Shown here: piece after piece, positions 33,103 through 45,206 of the stretch
Numbering within the stretch: position 1 is the first letter of the stretch
How the letters are laid out: each line of letters opens with the position of its first letter
Assembly (NCBI GenBank): GCA_012656075.1
Contig: JAAKBF010000171.1
Location: 1-64,000 of the forward strand
Direction: 5' to 3'
Source of the DNA: Phytophthora hibernalis
Taxonomy: Eukaryota > Oomycota > Peronosporomycetes > Peronosporales > Peronosporaceae
Length of the DNA: 64,000 nt
Made by a program: the position numbers and the translations under genes
Notes under the pieces: model-generated
Databases searched by the model: none
The model's input: only the letters and a program-made list of their open reading frames with translations
Told to the model about the DNA's origin: nothing

Positions 33103-35593
33103 TTACGTGGAGCGCATGGAGACTGGGGTGAACATTGCGTCGCCTCTAGGTGTCGGCGCAGTTTGGGTCGAGCCTGGGTAAAGAAGAGAGGACCTCGCCT
33201 CCGACGACATTTCTCCGGCAGTTGTAGCGGCTGTCGTCTTGGCGACTGTGTCATCTTCAGGAGAACTGATCATTTTGCTGCGCTGTTCCGCAATGGATCG
33301 GATCAAAGCTTCCTGGTGTGCAATCGACCGCTCCACCTGCTCGAGCTGGTCAGGAATGGACAATGACCTGAGCTTGGAGCTGTCCTCGGACGGTCGAGCC
33401 GCAGTTGATGGTCGGCGAGGTACCGATGGAGGGATCGCGTCGCTCTGGTTTGTAGAGCTTACAACCCGTCCACGGCTGCTTAAGCGGACAGCGTCCTCGC
33501 CATCCTGGTCACGCTTCGGCGTCGGTAACAGGAAACCATCGAAGTTAAACGTGCTGTCGCCGCCATTGAAAAGGTGGCTTGGTCTTGCGGGCGGGGACTC
33601 CTCTCCATTCTGAAAGTCGTCCTCATCATAGAGAAGAATACTGCGTCGCATGTTTTTCTTCTTCTCGCGCGCCATGTGCATCTGCCGCATGCGCTCGACG
33701 CGAGCCGAGTACTGCTCGTCCGTTTCCTCGATGTCATCCTCTTCGCTGACCTTTTCCTTCTTGTTGTTGAGCTCGTCATCTGCTGCGTAGCGGCCACCTG
33801 GGAAGAACCCGCGCATCGGTCCAGGCTGCAGGCCGATATTATCGGCCAGGGAACCTTGAAGCACCAACGGGAACTGCTTGATCATTGTCGGAGCGGCGTA
33901 AAAGTTGGTTGCTCCTCGCATCGTGCCCTTGCGCTCTTGACGGATGCTGAACATGCATTTCTTGCAGAGCTTCACATTGTTCACGGCAGGGTATCCGTTA
34001 GAACGAGTCTCTTCTAGGCTCTTCTTAGCTGGCTGCTTGAGTAGCACGCTCAGAGGACGTCCTTCAGATTGCTGAGGATGCCGATGAGAACGGCGAAGGT
34101 CACCACCACCTTCAGCGTTGGCGTCGCCCTCATCACCGTCGACAACAGGAGCTGAAACGGGCGGAGCTACGAACGGCAGTGTGATCATGCAGCGAGAGCA
34201 CATGACCTCACCACACATGCGGCAGTGGTGCCGATGACGGCGCACGATACCAAAGCTCTTGAAGCACACGAAGCAAACCTTGCGCTGGTGGTCAGGCACC
34301 CAGCTCGGTTGAGGATTGATCGACATTCTTGTGAATTCGGGCACAAATCCGTGTTGCGATGCTGACAGCGCTGGACCATGAGCCGTGATTTCGGAGCCGC
34401 TCACCGTGCTTTGACTCTTATCAAGGCTTTGGCCTGACTGCGAGTGGCTTAGTGCTGGTGGTGGGTGCGGGAAGATCATGCCGTGCTTCATGATGTACTT
34501 GATGTCGGCGCAGTACTCAATTCGCACGACCGTAGGCGCAAACTGCGAAAGGAATGCACTGCCAAGCCAACTACCAGCACGGCCTCCAGGGTCAAGCGAA
34601 CCCTCAGAGAACACCTTCACGGCGTTGATCGATTGGTCAAACCGATACATGGTGATCATCGAGATGTGGCTGCGCACAAAGCGCAGCTTGGACGGGTCGA
34701 CGCTATCACTTGGTTTATCGTGGCCCGTCAGCGGAGGCACGACGTCGTCCTTGACCGACTGCATCACCTTGACGAGCACCTTGTGTCCCTCTTCCGTGGT
34801 CACCGTCTTGGCATACTCGTAGTACGCATGATCTCTAGGTGAAAAGAACTTTGCAGGACCGCTGGGGAAGCGAAAGCGATCCACTTGATGCCGAAAAAGC
34901 GAAAAGGGTCGTCTTCCGTCTGCGTCTCGAGCACCTGCAGCACGGCTGCATCCAAAAGTAGTCGCGGAAGAGGTACGCGCTGATCGAGCGTTCGTCCAGC
35001 GTCGTGTCGCTGTACTTGCCGTACTCCACGTCCTGCAGCGTGAGGCCAGGGATGCGACCTGTGGCGACAAACTGATGAGCCGAAGCGCTGCTGTGGTGCG
35101 GGTCCTTGCGTCGATACACGGCAAGATGGGGCTTGGCACTGTGCAGTTTCCAATGCTTTGGGTCGTCGAAGATCTGCTTGGTGCCGTCCCACGCCGCCTT
35201 GACTTGAGCAAACAGCTCGCAATGAGTCCTTCAGCCTGCTCGCGCATCTCGGCCTGCTGGGCGTCCGACACTTCTACGCGTGGGATCACTTCGTCCATTC
35301 GAGGCAGCTTGGTGATTTGTTTCGCCTTGGAGCGACTGGGCAGCTTGAGCTTGCGCCGTCGCGGCCGCTGGTCCTGGTGGGGCTGTGGGGACACGTATCC
35401 AGGGTTCCAGGGGACGCCGTGCGCTTGGACGGAGGCTGATCTGCGACCGAGAGAGCGGCGCATCGCTGAGACTCGAGTGCTCGCTCTCGGCCAGCACGGG
35501 CTCGGACGCGCGGTAGCCCAGCACGAGCTTCCCACTGTTGCGGTCCATTGCGCTGCTGCTGTTCAACGTGCCGGAGCTCTCCTCCTTGTCCAT
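33103..35593 (-). CDS. START-like and FYVE zinc-finger protein (copy 2)
   Basis: Paralogue of the neighbouring gene with the same architecture. ATG 35593 opens MDKEESSGTLNSSSAMDRN. The basic motif KLKLPSRSKAKQITKLPRMD and EVIPRVEVSDAQQAEMREQ precede the START-like region (HQFVATGRIPGLTLQDVEYG, DPFRFFGIKWIAF, YYEYAKTVTTEEGHKVLVKV, IKYIMKHGMIFP). The FYVE finger is WVPDHQRKVCFVCFKSF, RRHRHHCRMCGEVMCSRC, with the last pair in LCKKC. The C-terminus repeats the coiled-coil theme (LRSLSIPDQLEQVERSIAHQ) and stops at 33103. The C-terminal two-thirds is one open frame; the N-terminal third changes frame near 35430, 35230, 34960 and 34860. The two genes' 3' ends are only 200 bp apart. Confidence 0.8.
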
Positions 35594-36471
35594 GCAGAGA
35601 GAGACTGAGGTCTTCCACCTGCGACTTGTGACACACTGGACCAACTGCAATCCCTGCCACCTGAATAGCTATTAGCTACCGTTGACTCTGGGAATGGCAC
35701 ATGACGAGGTGAGACCGTCATCAAACAACGAGACTAATAGTGACTTCACCTTTTGCGAGCGGAGACTTCCTCGGTGTCGATTGCGAACTGGAGACGCCCC
35801 ACTTGGCACTTGAAAGGGGAACTGCACCGACGTCGCGACGCGGTGAACGACAAAAGACTTGTGCCACTGTCACCGCCTATTGCGAATATTCGGTTCGAGG
35901 AGAAAAAGTTCAGTCGAGCCGTCGAAAATGGACGAATTGCGCTGATCGTTGGGCGGACCATGGGAATGTCCAGCGGCGCTGCGCTCACGGCAGCTGCAAG
36001 GGCAGACCGGGCTAAGAGTTTCTGTGGCTCGGCGGCGACGGCGAGAAAAGCTTAGTCGCACCGCTGAACTCGAGCAACATTGCGGAAGTTTACCAGATTC
36101 ACCGTAATGGATGCGCGGTTTCCATGCTGCAGCTACAACCGACTCACTCTTACAACGTGAAACACCACGCATCAACGCATGCAACCCAAGGGCAAAATAC
36201 AGGAAGTCGCGCTTCGTCCATGGCTTTTCCAGCGATCAACATGACAAAGAGCAACTCGGATTTTGACGTTAAGAAAATCACAACTGCACGACGGCCACGT
36301 CAGTCGAGTGTACCGCTTTTCAGGTACGGTCTCCTGTCACTAAAGCGAAGCGCGTTTTGAGAGTATTACATGTAATATTATATTTAAGAAAATAGTAGTT
36401 CCATAGCAGTCTAAAATACTAAACCCCAAATTTCGTGTACGTATTAAATTCCAAACTTGGGTCTCAAGACG
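35594..36471. other. Divergent spacer, FYVE copy 2 / LCMT
   Basis: About 880 bp between two divergent starts. Frames of up to 104 codons exist on both strands but none has an ATG plus domain, and codon use is unremarkable. TATTACATGTAATA at 36363-36376 is a 14-bp palindrome 96 bp before the LCMT start and could be a regulatory site. I see no gene. Confidence 0.4.
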
Positions 36472-37531
36472 ATGAGCTTACGTGGGCTGGCGAGCGCCGA
36501 GCACGACGGCGCCGTGCGCGAGACGGCGTCGGACGCCTCTCTGTGCAAACTGTCGGCTATCCAGCTGGGCTACTACGCGGACCCGTTCGCGCAGTTCTTC
36601 GTCAAGGCTCCGTCGCGCCGCATGCCCCTCATCAATCGCGGCTATTACGCCCGCGTGGCGGCTGTCGAGTCGCTCGTGCGCAAGTTCCTGGGCGCTGATC
36701 AGCAGCAGAAGCAGGTGGTGATCCTGGGCGCGGGACTGGACACCATGTTCTTCCGCTTGAAGAGCAGCGGAGTGCTCGCCAACTGCGAGTACGTGGAGCT
36801 CGACTTCCCGACGTGACCATGCAGAAGGTGAGCACCATCAAGCGCCGCAAGCCGCTCAATACGCTGCTGGGGCTCGGAGATACCAAGGACTTTATGGCCG
36901 CAGTGTCCTCCGGCTACACCGAGCTGAATGTGCCTGGCTACCACTTGCTGCCGTGCGATTTGAGGGACTTGACGGCCACGACAGCCAAACTGGACGCGGC
37001 GGGCGTGGATCGCACCCTGCCAACGTTGTTTGTGTCCGAGTGTGTATTGATTTACATGGAGGCAAAGTTCTCCACACAGCTCGTGTCGTGGGCTGCGTCG
37101 ATCTTTCGCGACGTGAGCTTTGCGCTGTACGAGCAGATCTTGCCGGACGACGCGTTCGGACGAGTCATGATGAGCAACATTAAGGCGCGCGGGTGTGACC
37201 TGCTCAGTATCCACGACTTTCCTACGGTGGAAGCGCAGATTGCACGCTTTACACAACACTGTTATGAGGTGGCGCAGTGCTGGGATATGAACAAGATCTA
37301 TTACCACTACCTGGACCCGGCGGAGCGGGTGAAGTACGTTGACTTTGAATATGTCGAGATGAACTGCGGTGCTGACTTTGTGTGTGTTTTTTCAGACGCG
37401 AACGGCTCGAGATTTTCGATGAGTTGGAGGAGTTTCATTTGCTGCAAGCGCACTATTGCGTTGTCGTTGCCAGTAAGCTCGCGTCGACCCCTACTGCTCG
37501 TGCATTGGCGTTGGGAGAAGTAAAGTCCTGA
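36472..37531 (+). CDS. LCMT1: Leucine carboxyl methyltransferase (PP2A methyltransferase)
   Basis: Methylates the C-terminal leucine of the PP2A catalytic subunit with S-adenosylmethionine, which controls holoenzyme assembly. ATG 36472; the family pattern SLCKLSAIQLGYYADPFAQFFV comes first, then RRMPLINRGYYARVAAVESL, the SAM-binding motif VVILGAGLDTMFFRL, EYVELDFP and VSECVLIYME. Exon 1 ends at 37333 and exon 2 starts at 37396 (62-nt intron). The junction gives ERVKRERLEIFDELEEFHLL and the protein ends ALGEVKS. The frame breaks at the CCC run 36807-36809, within ELDFP, where one more C would read through. Expected length is about 332 residues, normal for the family. Confidence 0.92.
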
Positions 37532-37949
37532 ACCAGGTGACGGCACGTATCTAAGTACATGTTGAAGACAAAGTTGGAAAAGACAAATGGATGAAAGCGG
37601 ATAGAATTGTTGTGCTGCTGCGGCTATCTATCTACCTACCTGCATTCGTCTCTCTGCAAACTAAACGCTACGCACGATTGAAATACAGACAGTTGCTTAT
37701 CGTCGCAGTGTCGGGCCTCTCGACCCCTATGGCCTATTTGCACCAGCGCGCTTCCCCCACCTTCATCCTGTAACGCCTTGTCCTCCGTCTCTTCCAGTCA
37801 GTCCGCTCAGTTTTCCTTTTATCCCTTTTACCATCCGAGTGTCTATCACACCATTGCAGCGCTAAAGCGATCATTTCCTTGCCAATCAACGCGTTGAAAC
37901 TTTAGTACCGGGGTGAGGCTCTATGGCTCCTCTGGATTGCCAGGTCGAC
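37532..37949. other. Spacer between convergent LCMT and eIF3l genes
   Basis: About 420 bp of 3'-flanking DNA for two convergent genes. It is pyrimidine-rich near 37740-37840. No gene or repeat seen. Confidence 0.4.
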
Positions 37950-39422
37950 TTACTGGCTGACGGCGCACTCGTCCACAATGCGCGCGAATCTGTGAATGTG
38001 GTTGATAAAGAACTCGCCCGTGCGCTGGGTGCTAGCCTCTTCGTCAACAAGCACAACGTTGTTGTTCAGGTAGAAGTGCACGTCCGACTTGAGACGCGAG
38101 CCGCTGACCTTCAGGGACATTAGCTCGGCGCGGGCAAGCTCCACGTCAATGCCGCGGAACGCCGCCAGCTTCTCGAGGTCAATGGAGCGGTAGAGCTTGA
38201 TGTACGAACGCACGGCCGGGATGTGCTGCTGGCGGGCTACCATGTCGTTGAAAGCCTTCTGCTGACGCTGCGAGGCCTCAGCGCTACGGTTAACGGGAGC
38301 CTCACCCTCCACTGCCACCGCCGGGAGAATAAACTTAGGGCACGAGAAGCCGAACAGCTCGCTGAGTGCCGAGATGTCACCCTTCTGCAGCTTGGTCTGC
38401 TTGTCGCCGTACTTTTCACGGATGAGCGTGTGGATCTGATCGTTCACACGCTGGCCCGGGCATAGGAACAGCGCGATGGCGAGCAGGGCCATGGCCTTCT
38501 CCGTCAGCTTGTGCAGCTGCTCGTAGTCGGCAAAACGCGAGTAGTAGTTGCGGTTGCGGTTCACCTGCAGAATAATGGTCGAGAACGAGCGGATGGCGGC
38601 GGCAAAGTCTTCGAGCATGAGCTGGGCGAAGCCCATGTGGTAGAACACGGAGACGTTGCAGCCCGGGGACTTCTCATGGATCTGTGCCGTGGTCTTGGCC
38701 TCGCCGCGCGAGCTCTTGTTGAACAAGTCAATGGGCTCCAGCAGCTTGATGGACGTGTAGTAGTCGCCGAACAGCACGTGGGCACGGGCCAACGTGACGA
38801 GACTGAAGTAGCCGAGCTCCTTGACGACAGGCGACGGGGCCTTGGCACCCTCCTCCTCCTTGAGGATTTCCACAATCTTGGAGTGACGCACCAGCGCGTG
38901 TAGGTAGCCGAGCACCTTGCTGCTGTCCCAGATGAAGAGGTTCTCCTGGTACGCGGCGATCTCGGCGTCGCCCTTGGTGGCCACCTTGGCGCGGTACTGG
39001 CAGTACGTCTGGTACTGGTACACGAATTCGCCCACGATGTCAAAGACCCACTGCGAGGGCAGCGCCTCGAGCTCCAGGGATCCGTCCAGCACGCCGTCGA
39101 AGATAGCGCAGTACGTGTCCCAGGACGCCACCTTCATGTCCATGCCCGGCTGCAGGCGCGAGAAGAGGTGGCGGAAGTAGATCTGCTTGTACAGCATCAG
39201 GAACGTCGGGTCCTCGTCCACGAGCGACTGAATGGCGCTGGGCTCGGGCCACGACGCCTGCTTGAAGTAGTTGTTGGTCAGGTTGTGGAACTCGCGGTCG
39301 TACAGGCGCGCCATCTCCGTCACGTTGCCCGAGATGAGGTGCGTGTACAGGTGCGAGAACCAGCTCTTGACTGTCTCCGGCAGCAGAAAGTCCGCGGGCT
39401 TGTCGTCGCGGCGGTCCGCCAT
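37950..39422 (-). CDS. EIF3L: Eukaryotic translation initiation factor 3 subunit L
   Basis: PCI-type subunit of eIF3, which recruits the 40S ribosome. One uninterrupted frame of 490 residues from ATG 39422. Family features are ETVKSWFSHLYTHLISGNV near the N-terminus, WVFDIVGEFVYQYQTYCQYR, LIWDSSKVLGYLHALVRHSK-like sequence in the middle, GYFSLVTLARAHVLFGDYY, FYHMGFAQLMLEDFAAAIR and the C-terminal block IPAVRSYIKLYRSIDLEKLA with DVHFYLNNNVVLVDEEA. The human protein is longer (564 residues), mostly through its N-terminal extension. It lies 301 bp head-to-head from the large helical-repeat gene. High GC at third positions fits a highly expressed gene. Confidence 0.95.
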   Translation of the reverse strand: MADRRDDKPADFLLPETVKSWFSHLYTHLISGNVTEMARLYDREFHNLTNNYFKQASWPEPSAIQSLVDEDPTFLMLYKQIYFRHLFSRLQPGMDMKVASWDTYCAIFDGVLDGSLELEALPSQWVFDIVGEFVYQYQTYCQYRAKVATKGDAEIAAYQENLFIWDSSKVLGYLHALVRHSKIVEILKEEEGAKAPSPVVKELGYFSLVTLARAHVLFGDYYTSIKLLEPIDLFNKSSRGEAKTTAQIHEKSPGCNVSVFYHMGFAQLMLEDFAAAIRSFSTIILQVNRNRNYYSRFADYEQLHKLTEKAMALLAIALFLCPGQRVNDQIHTLIREKYGDKQTKLQKGDISALSELFGFSCPKFILPAVAVEGEAPVNRSAEASQRQQKAFNDMVARQQHIPAVRSYIKLYRSIDLEKLAAFRGIDVELARAELMSLKVSGSRLKSDVHFYLNNNVVLVDEEASTQRTGEFFINHIHRFARIVDECAVSQ

Positions 39423-39723
39423 GCTGCTTGCTGCTCTTCCTGCTTGGGGCTGCTGGGCGTGCTGTTATGCCGTCGGGGCGGCTAAAATGACTGGTTTTGG
39501 CTCGGACCGCTCGGGGCGACCAGCAATTCCTAGGCACGACATCCCTTCCCTAAAAGCGATGATTTGTATGTTGAAAGACGGGAATCCGTCACAATTCGGG
39601 GCTAGGTTTCACAACCCAAAACGGATCTTGGAGTTCGTATGCATGGATTCCCATGTTGTACACACCAATTAGGAGTGATGGTCCCCATGTCCTCTGCGAC
39701 GCTTCAACCATTCCGCATTTTGC
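39423..39723. promoter_or_regulatory. Divergent intergenic region, eIF3l / helical-repeat gene
   Basis: 301 bp between the start codons of eIF3l (minus) and the large plus-strand gene at 39724. It must hold both promoters. I recognise no CCAAT box or initiator with confidence. Confidence 0.4.
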
Positions 39724-42700
39724 ATGGAGGTCCCAGAGGAGGAGGCGGCGGAGCTCGCGCCCGCGGCCTCCAGCGACAACGCGCCGCAGCGTCGGATCCT
39801 GTACGCACGCAAGGGCGCGTGGTCGACGCAGAGTCGCGTGGGGCGTCGAGCGCTGGCAGTTCCCAACTGGTTCGACCTTCCGGTGTTGCTGCCCGAGTCG
39901 CACCCCGTGGCGGCGCGTATCCAGCGCAATGTGGCGACTCGAGACGGCGTCATGAAGATCAGAGAAGACGCCGAACACAGATTAACGCCCAAAGTCTCTC
40001 GACTGGGCTCGAGGGAGGAGGAGGAAGAGAAGAAGGTGAGGAAAATGGGGGCCGTCGTGCTCAAGAGCGCCATGCGGAGGAGACAGAGAGTGCGGAAACT
40101 CGATGGATTAGGCCACGCAGACCGCAAGAGTTGGCTGAGAGAGAAGTTGTGGAAGGATCTGAGTCGCTTCGGGCTGTGGCCCATGGCAGGACCCGGAGAT
40201 TGCGCCGACCAGCAGTCGCTGGAGAGCACCGTGGACGCCATTTGGACGCAGTGGCACGATAACGCCCCGTCGAGTGTGGAAATCGACGTGAATAAAGACA
40301 GCAGCAATGGATCAGGATACGGAGTTGGGGGCAGCATGCTTTCAGACGGAGAAGTGGAGACAAATGGAGTGTTTTTGACGGGAGTGCCGTCGGTGTCGAG
40401 TTTGACTTCGATGACACCCGAAACTGATTCGGATTTGTCGTCTAGGAGACGATCGTCGGTTTTTACGGATGGTGGGGCGAGTAGTGAGGCTCCTGAAGAC
40501 GAAGATACGAACGAGGAGGAGGAGGAGAGTGATCTTCTGTCGTCCCCGTTTGGAGTGTCTGCTACTCGGTTGCAGGCAAAGGTCAAAACGCCAGGAGAGA
40601 GACGGCGGAAACGATTGACGGATTTACATCACTTTGTGGGCCTGCAGCTCCAGAAACGATTGTTTAAGTCGTGGGATACTATTGAAATTGCGTTTTCCGG
40701 GAGTGGGGACATGACAGTCTCGCAGATTGTTAAATTTCTACAACTTTCGGACGTCCAGCTTGGTGAAAAGGATGCAGCCAAGGTAAAAAATATACTGGAG
40801 GACCAGGTTGCAAATATGCAGGCACGGGATACGGAAATTATGGGGGAAGGAATTCCTTATTCTAATCATAAACGAACCAAGTCGAAGGCTGTCCTGTCGT
40901 ACGAAGGGTTTCGTCAGATTTTTCAACCCGTTGACCTCCAAGAGGCTTCCAAATGGAAACGCGAATTTGACCGGGAGAAGTTCCGCCAAAAACAGGAAAC
41001 TGATATCTACAGTAAGGAGCTAGCTGCGCTGGAGGAGAAAGGTAAGTACAAAATGGAATGTCTTCTAACTCCGTCGATGGTGTTTGCTCACGATAATATG
41101 CTTGCGCACAACAACAGTTCGGCAACGCCTGGCAAACTCAGCAAAGCAAATGATCGAGATTCTGGACCGATTCAAATGCGACCCCAAAACTATCCCATGG
41201 GACAACGATCAGCAACGACTACAATTACGGTCTCAGTTTCTTCATGTTGTTTTCCGTAAACCCGATCGTCGTCGTATTTTGCAGCTTGATAATCGTCTTC
41301 CGCATTCAGACCTAACAGAATCCTCAGCAACAATGATAACGAATCCTATTCCCGAGAAGCTTAGTATCAAGCTTATTTTGTCCACACTTCTGCAGAAATA
41401 CTCTCGAAATGGGCATTTTGAGAGTATCGAGGTTCCTGTTGCCGCATACTTGTATCACGATTTCGCCGTAGACATCATGAAGCAAAGTGTGCAACGGTAT
41501 TGGGGACGGTTTGAGATCGATCAATGGCCCGAACGACAGATGATCTTTCGCTTTCGCATGAAGAAGCAGATATTTTATGACTGGCACACATTTGCCGAGC
41601 GGGCGAGAATGCTACGCAAGCATGTTCTGCGTAAATTTGTTGCCTGGAAGTATATGACCCGTAAACTGCATCAGTATTATGATTTTTATCGCACTAGTTT
41701 CTGGCCATTTTACGTTTGGAAGCGTCATCTTCAGCAAATGATCATTGCGCGCGGCAAAACCGAGTTTCTGATGAATGTCCTAAGCACATATATTCAGCTT
41801 CGAAACTTCCGTGCGCTTAAACAACGACATCGTGTAAAGCAGTGGAATCAACGGCAAACTGCACGCGTAAGAAAGAAAAGGCAAGACAAGTGTGTGTCAT
41901 TTGCTGGGAGCGATGGAAAGATCGATATCAACGCTCTCGGCTGATACGTCAAATATGGCGGCAACATGGACACTTGCTACAACAGATACACAAATTGTAT
42001 ATGGTGAGAGTGACATTTTACGTGCTGCGTTACTACTCGATTTTGAAAAGGGATATGAAACGGCGAAAGCACAAAAGCCTATTAGCGCTCTTTTCTGTTG
42101 GTGCGAGGGCAAAATCTCTGGCACATCACCATCAGCGCCAGCAACATGAAAAGGCTCACGGAGTAAATGCTCGTGACCGAAGTGATCAACAGCGTGGTTC
42201 GTTGTATCCTGTAGAAAATGGCCACGCCAATACGTCTTCAAGTAGACGTAGTCTCCGTTGCCGACCTATGAGTCACACCAATCACCGACACGAAATACTC
42301 GGAGTTCTATTCGTGCCAGCGTTTTGCTATCAACGGATGAAGAGGAAAAGATGCAAGCCTCGCGGCGTAACTTACACAATGATGAAGAATCGAGCGATGA
42401 CACTGCTGTGACTTCTCTGACAAGAATCATGGAAACAGAATTAGGCAAGAAAATCAAGCGAAAAAGTCGTCTTTACGATTTGTGCCTCGGCTTGTACCTG
42501 AAATATCGCGAGCGTGATCGTATCAACATGATTGGTAACGTGATTGCTTATCGACGGTTCGGCCGCATCTTCTTCGAGTACCTACGGACAATGGTTCGCC
42601 ATAACAAGATAAATCGTTTTGCAACAGACCTTGGTGCATTCCGTATCGTAAGTTCTCGGTTTCGGCAGTGGATGGTCGGTACTGTCTACAAGCTGCCCCC

Positions 42701-45055
42701 AGCACCACAGAACGACGATATCGAGCCTGCGAAAAGGGGTGACGAGGCGAAAGAAGTTGGAGATAAAAGTGTGCTGCATTGGTGTCAAGACCGAGAATGG
42801 CGCCTGCAAGGCATCTCCAATAATCCGATCCGAGCAGAATTACTACGTAAGGACCTCCTTGCTATCATGGAAAATGACTCGGTGCGTAAGGACACCATAA
42901 AGGGACGTGAGCTGCTACTCAACAAAAAGCAACTCAGCGAAGATGCTTTTCTGCGCAAAGAGGCCGGTGTAACCTTGAAAATGAAAGCGGCCCAGATGCA
43001 GCAAGTGCAGCAGATTATGCGACGACGAGCACATCGCCTTCACGACGCAATGGATAATGTATATGACGTTTTGCTGCAGCAACAAGCTCGACAACAGCTC
43101 AAATCGAGCTTCCGGAGCTTGAGGATTGTCGTGATGATGAAATACACGAATTTACTATGTCATCGCGCGCAGATCCGCAATTGGCTTCGTCTTTGCCATC
43201 GCTTCATGTACTGGGAAACACACATGAACCTATTTTACAAGCAGAAGCTAAAATATCATGCCTTTCACACACTGCTCAAGCATTGTGTTTGGAAGTGGAA
43301 GTTCCAATCTTCAGGGTTGTCGCTGAAGCTCCAGCGCTCGCAACAACTCATGTGGAAGTTTGAACAGTTTATGGAGGGACGAGGGGCTTTTGATGGTACT
43401 CCTGAAGCTTTACAGCTTGCATCAACCAAGTTCTCGCCGGCAAACTCTTTCCAGGGTATTTTCTTGCGATGGGTGCAATTCACACAGTGCTCGAAAGCAA
43501 GGCAAACGATGATTCAGATCGTACGCCGGAAACAGCAAATTTGGTGGATGCACACAGTGTTTCAAACACTCACGAAACGAGTAAAAGCGAAGTACACCTA
43601 TGAACAGCGACGCGCACGTCTTCCTTACCTGTGGAGGCAGAGTATGGCCGATTTAGACACTTATCATTGCAAGATCATCGCGCTCGACGAGCGACTACCT
43701 ACAACGCGTTTGAGAGTAAGGTTGATCCATTTGCGAAAACTAATGCAAGAAAGTGCGATGAGTTCGCCAACGTTGAAGAAACTTTTCAATACCACGAGAA
43801 GGAAGTCCGCCAACGATTACAGTTAGAGAAACGCCTAATGTTAGTGGCTTACAATGATCGCGCCGTGCACAATTACGCAGAGCGCTCGTCGAGTCTGTTC
43901 GGAACGACAGCTGGCAGGCCCTTCCTGTATGATAAGGTCCCGCCGTTCGGTAACATTAGTGAGGTCGCTGTCATTTGTGGTAAAAAGGTGGACGGTATCG
44001 TGGTGAGTGTGAAGGCATACGAGCATGTGAGTGGTCAATGCACACTTTATGGAAATTATTTTGGCACACGAGAGGTTTTCTCCCTCGGAAGAGGAGAGAA
44101 ACTCATTACTATTGAAGGTTTTGCCTCACAATCGATATACGGCCTACGGTTTGGTACGAGCAAAGGGCGACATTCAAAGTGGTTTGGCCACTGCGAGAAA
44201 GGAACAAAATTCGAGATTCGTAGTGAATATCTCACCAATCGCGAGGAGATTGTAGGATTCTTCGGGCATGCCGATAGCGCGTCCATCAATTCACTTGGAG
44301 TAGTCATGCGGCACACTACAATTAAAAACCCATTTGAGGGGCTATGGATGCAGAGAGATCATCATGCTCAACAGGCTATGTTGCAACAGTCACCAACCCG
44401 AGGTGGGGGAAGAGCCGCCGCTGTGCGATCGGCAATTCGCATACTTCCTCCAAGTCCGTGCGTGCGAAGTACTGCTCGTCATGGAACGAGCGCATCTCTT
44501 TGCATTAAGTGCATACCGCATGGAAGATATTCTACCCCCTGCTCTTGGAAATTTGCGTATAATTATGGGACTTGCCCGATGGATGCTAAACGCACTATCG
44601 CATGGGTTGGTTCACCGTACGGAGCGCGAGGTGGAAGGGAAGCAGATTCTACAGAGTGGACAAGAAAAGTATGCTATCGGGGATAAATTGCTGTATGAAG
44701 GAACTGGCACCATGCAAATAGTCGACAGCTTCAGGGATTCTGCTGGACTACTTGACGCGACAACCCTTGGTGTTAAAAAAATCGTGGAATTGCGCGAGAT
44801 GATGAACCAAGCTCAGCAGCAGATGAAACAAGGGCACCAACTGAGGGATGAAGGACAGAACCAGATTATGCTAAGCCAGCGAATTCTTCCTCACCTTCCA
44901 ACTACCAAGCGCATGGTCTCAGCTATTCGCAAAATGTACAAGGTAGTTCAGACCAAGGACGAAATCGACCAGATGACCCCGAATTACGATCTATCCTCCT
45001 GCTCAAGAAGAACGGAGGACCTGCTGCTGATAGCATGCAAGCTGTGCCGAGTTGA
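39724..45055 (+). CDS. Large Trp-rich helical-repeat (Sfi1/IQ-like) protein with a jacalin-like lectin domain
   Basis: Probably a centrosome, basal-body or axonemal protein. ATG 39724; an acidic and Ser-rich N-terminal third contains a possible EF-hand-like segment (LFKSWDTIEIAFSGSGDMTV). One intron, 41042-41117, is clear (GTAAGT...CAACAG). From 41.1 to 43.7 kb the protein is dense in Arg, Lys, Trp and aromatic residues spaced like Sfi1/IQ helices (RKFVAWKYMTRKL, FWPFYVWKRHLQQM, IRNWLRLCHRFMYWE). A jacalin-type beta-prism lies at about 43.93-44.33 kb (VDGIVVSVKAYE, EKLITIEGFASQSIYGLRFG, REEIVGFFGHADSASINSLGV). A helical C-terminus ends QAVPS, TGA 45053. Frames change near 41900, 42280, 43720 and 44430 and at the CCCC run 44977-44980. 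Confidence 0.75.
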
Positions 45056-45206
45056 AAGCATTGAAAGCGGCAACGATGTTGACCAGAAATAGTCTTGGGA
45101 GGCGAAAACAAAGTATTTATACGTTGGAACTTCAAGCTCATGCGCTCTAAGTCTGTAACACGATCTTAAGTGCTGCCGTGCGTTCCTGCAAGCGTGCACC
45201 GTCGGC

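Noticed and set aside
36699..37307. Minus-strand 202-codon frame inside the LCMT gene
   Set aside because: Antisense to a recognised methyltransferase, no domain, and explained by high GC in third positions.
39669..40586. Minus-strand 305-codon Ser-rich frame
   Set aside because: Antisense to the N-terminal region of the helical-repeat gene; Ser runs mirror Glu/Arg codons of the true frame.
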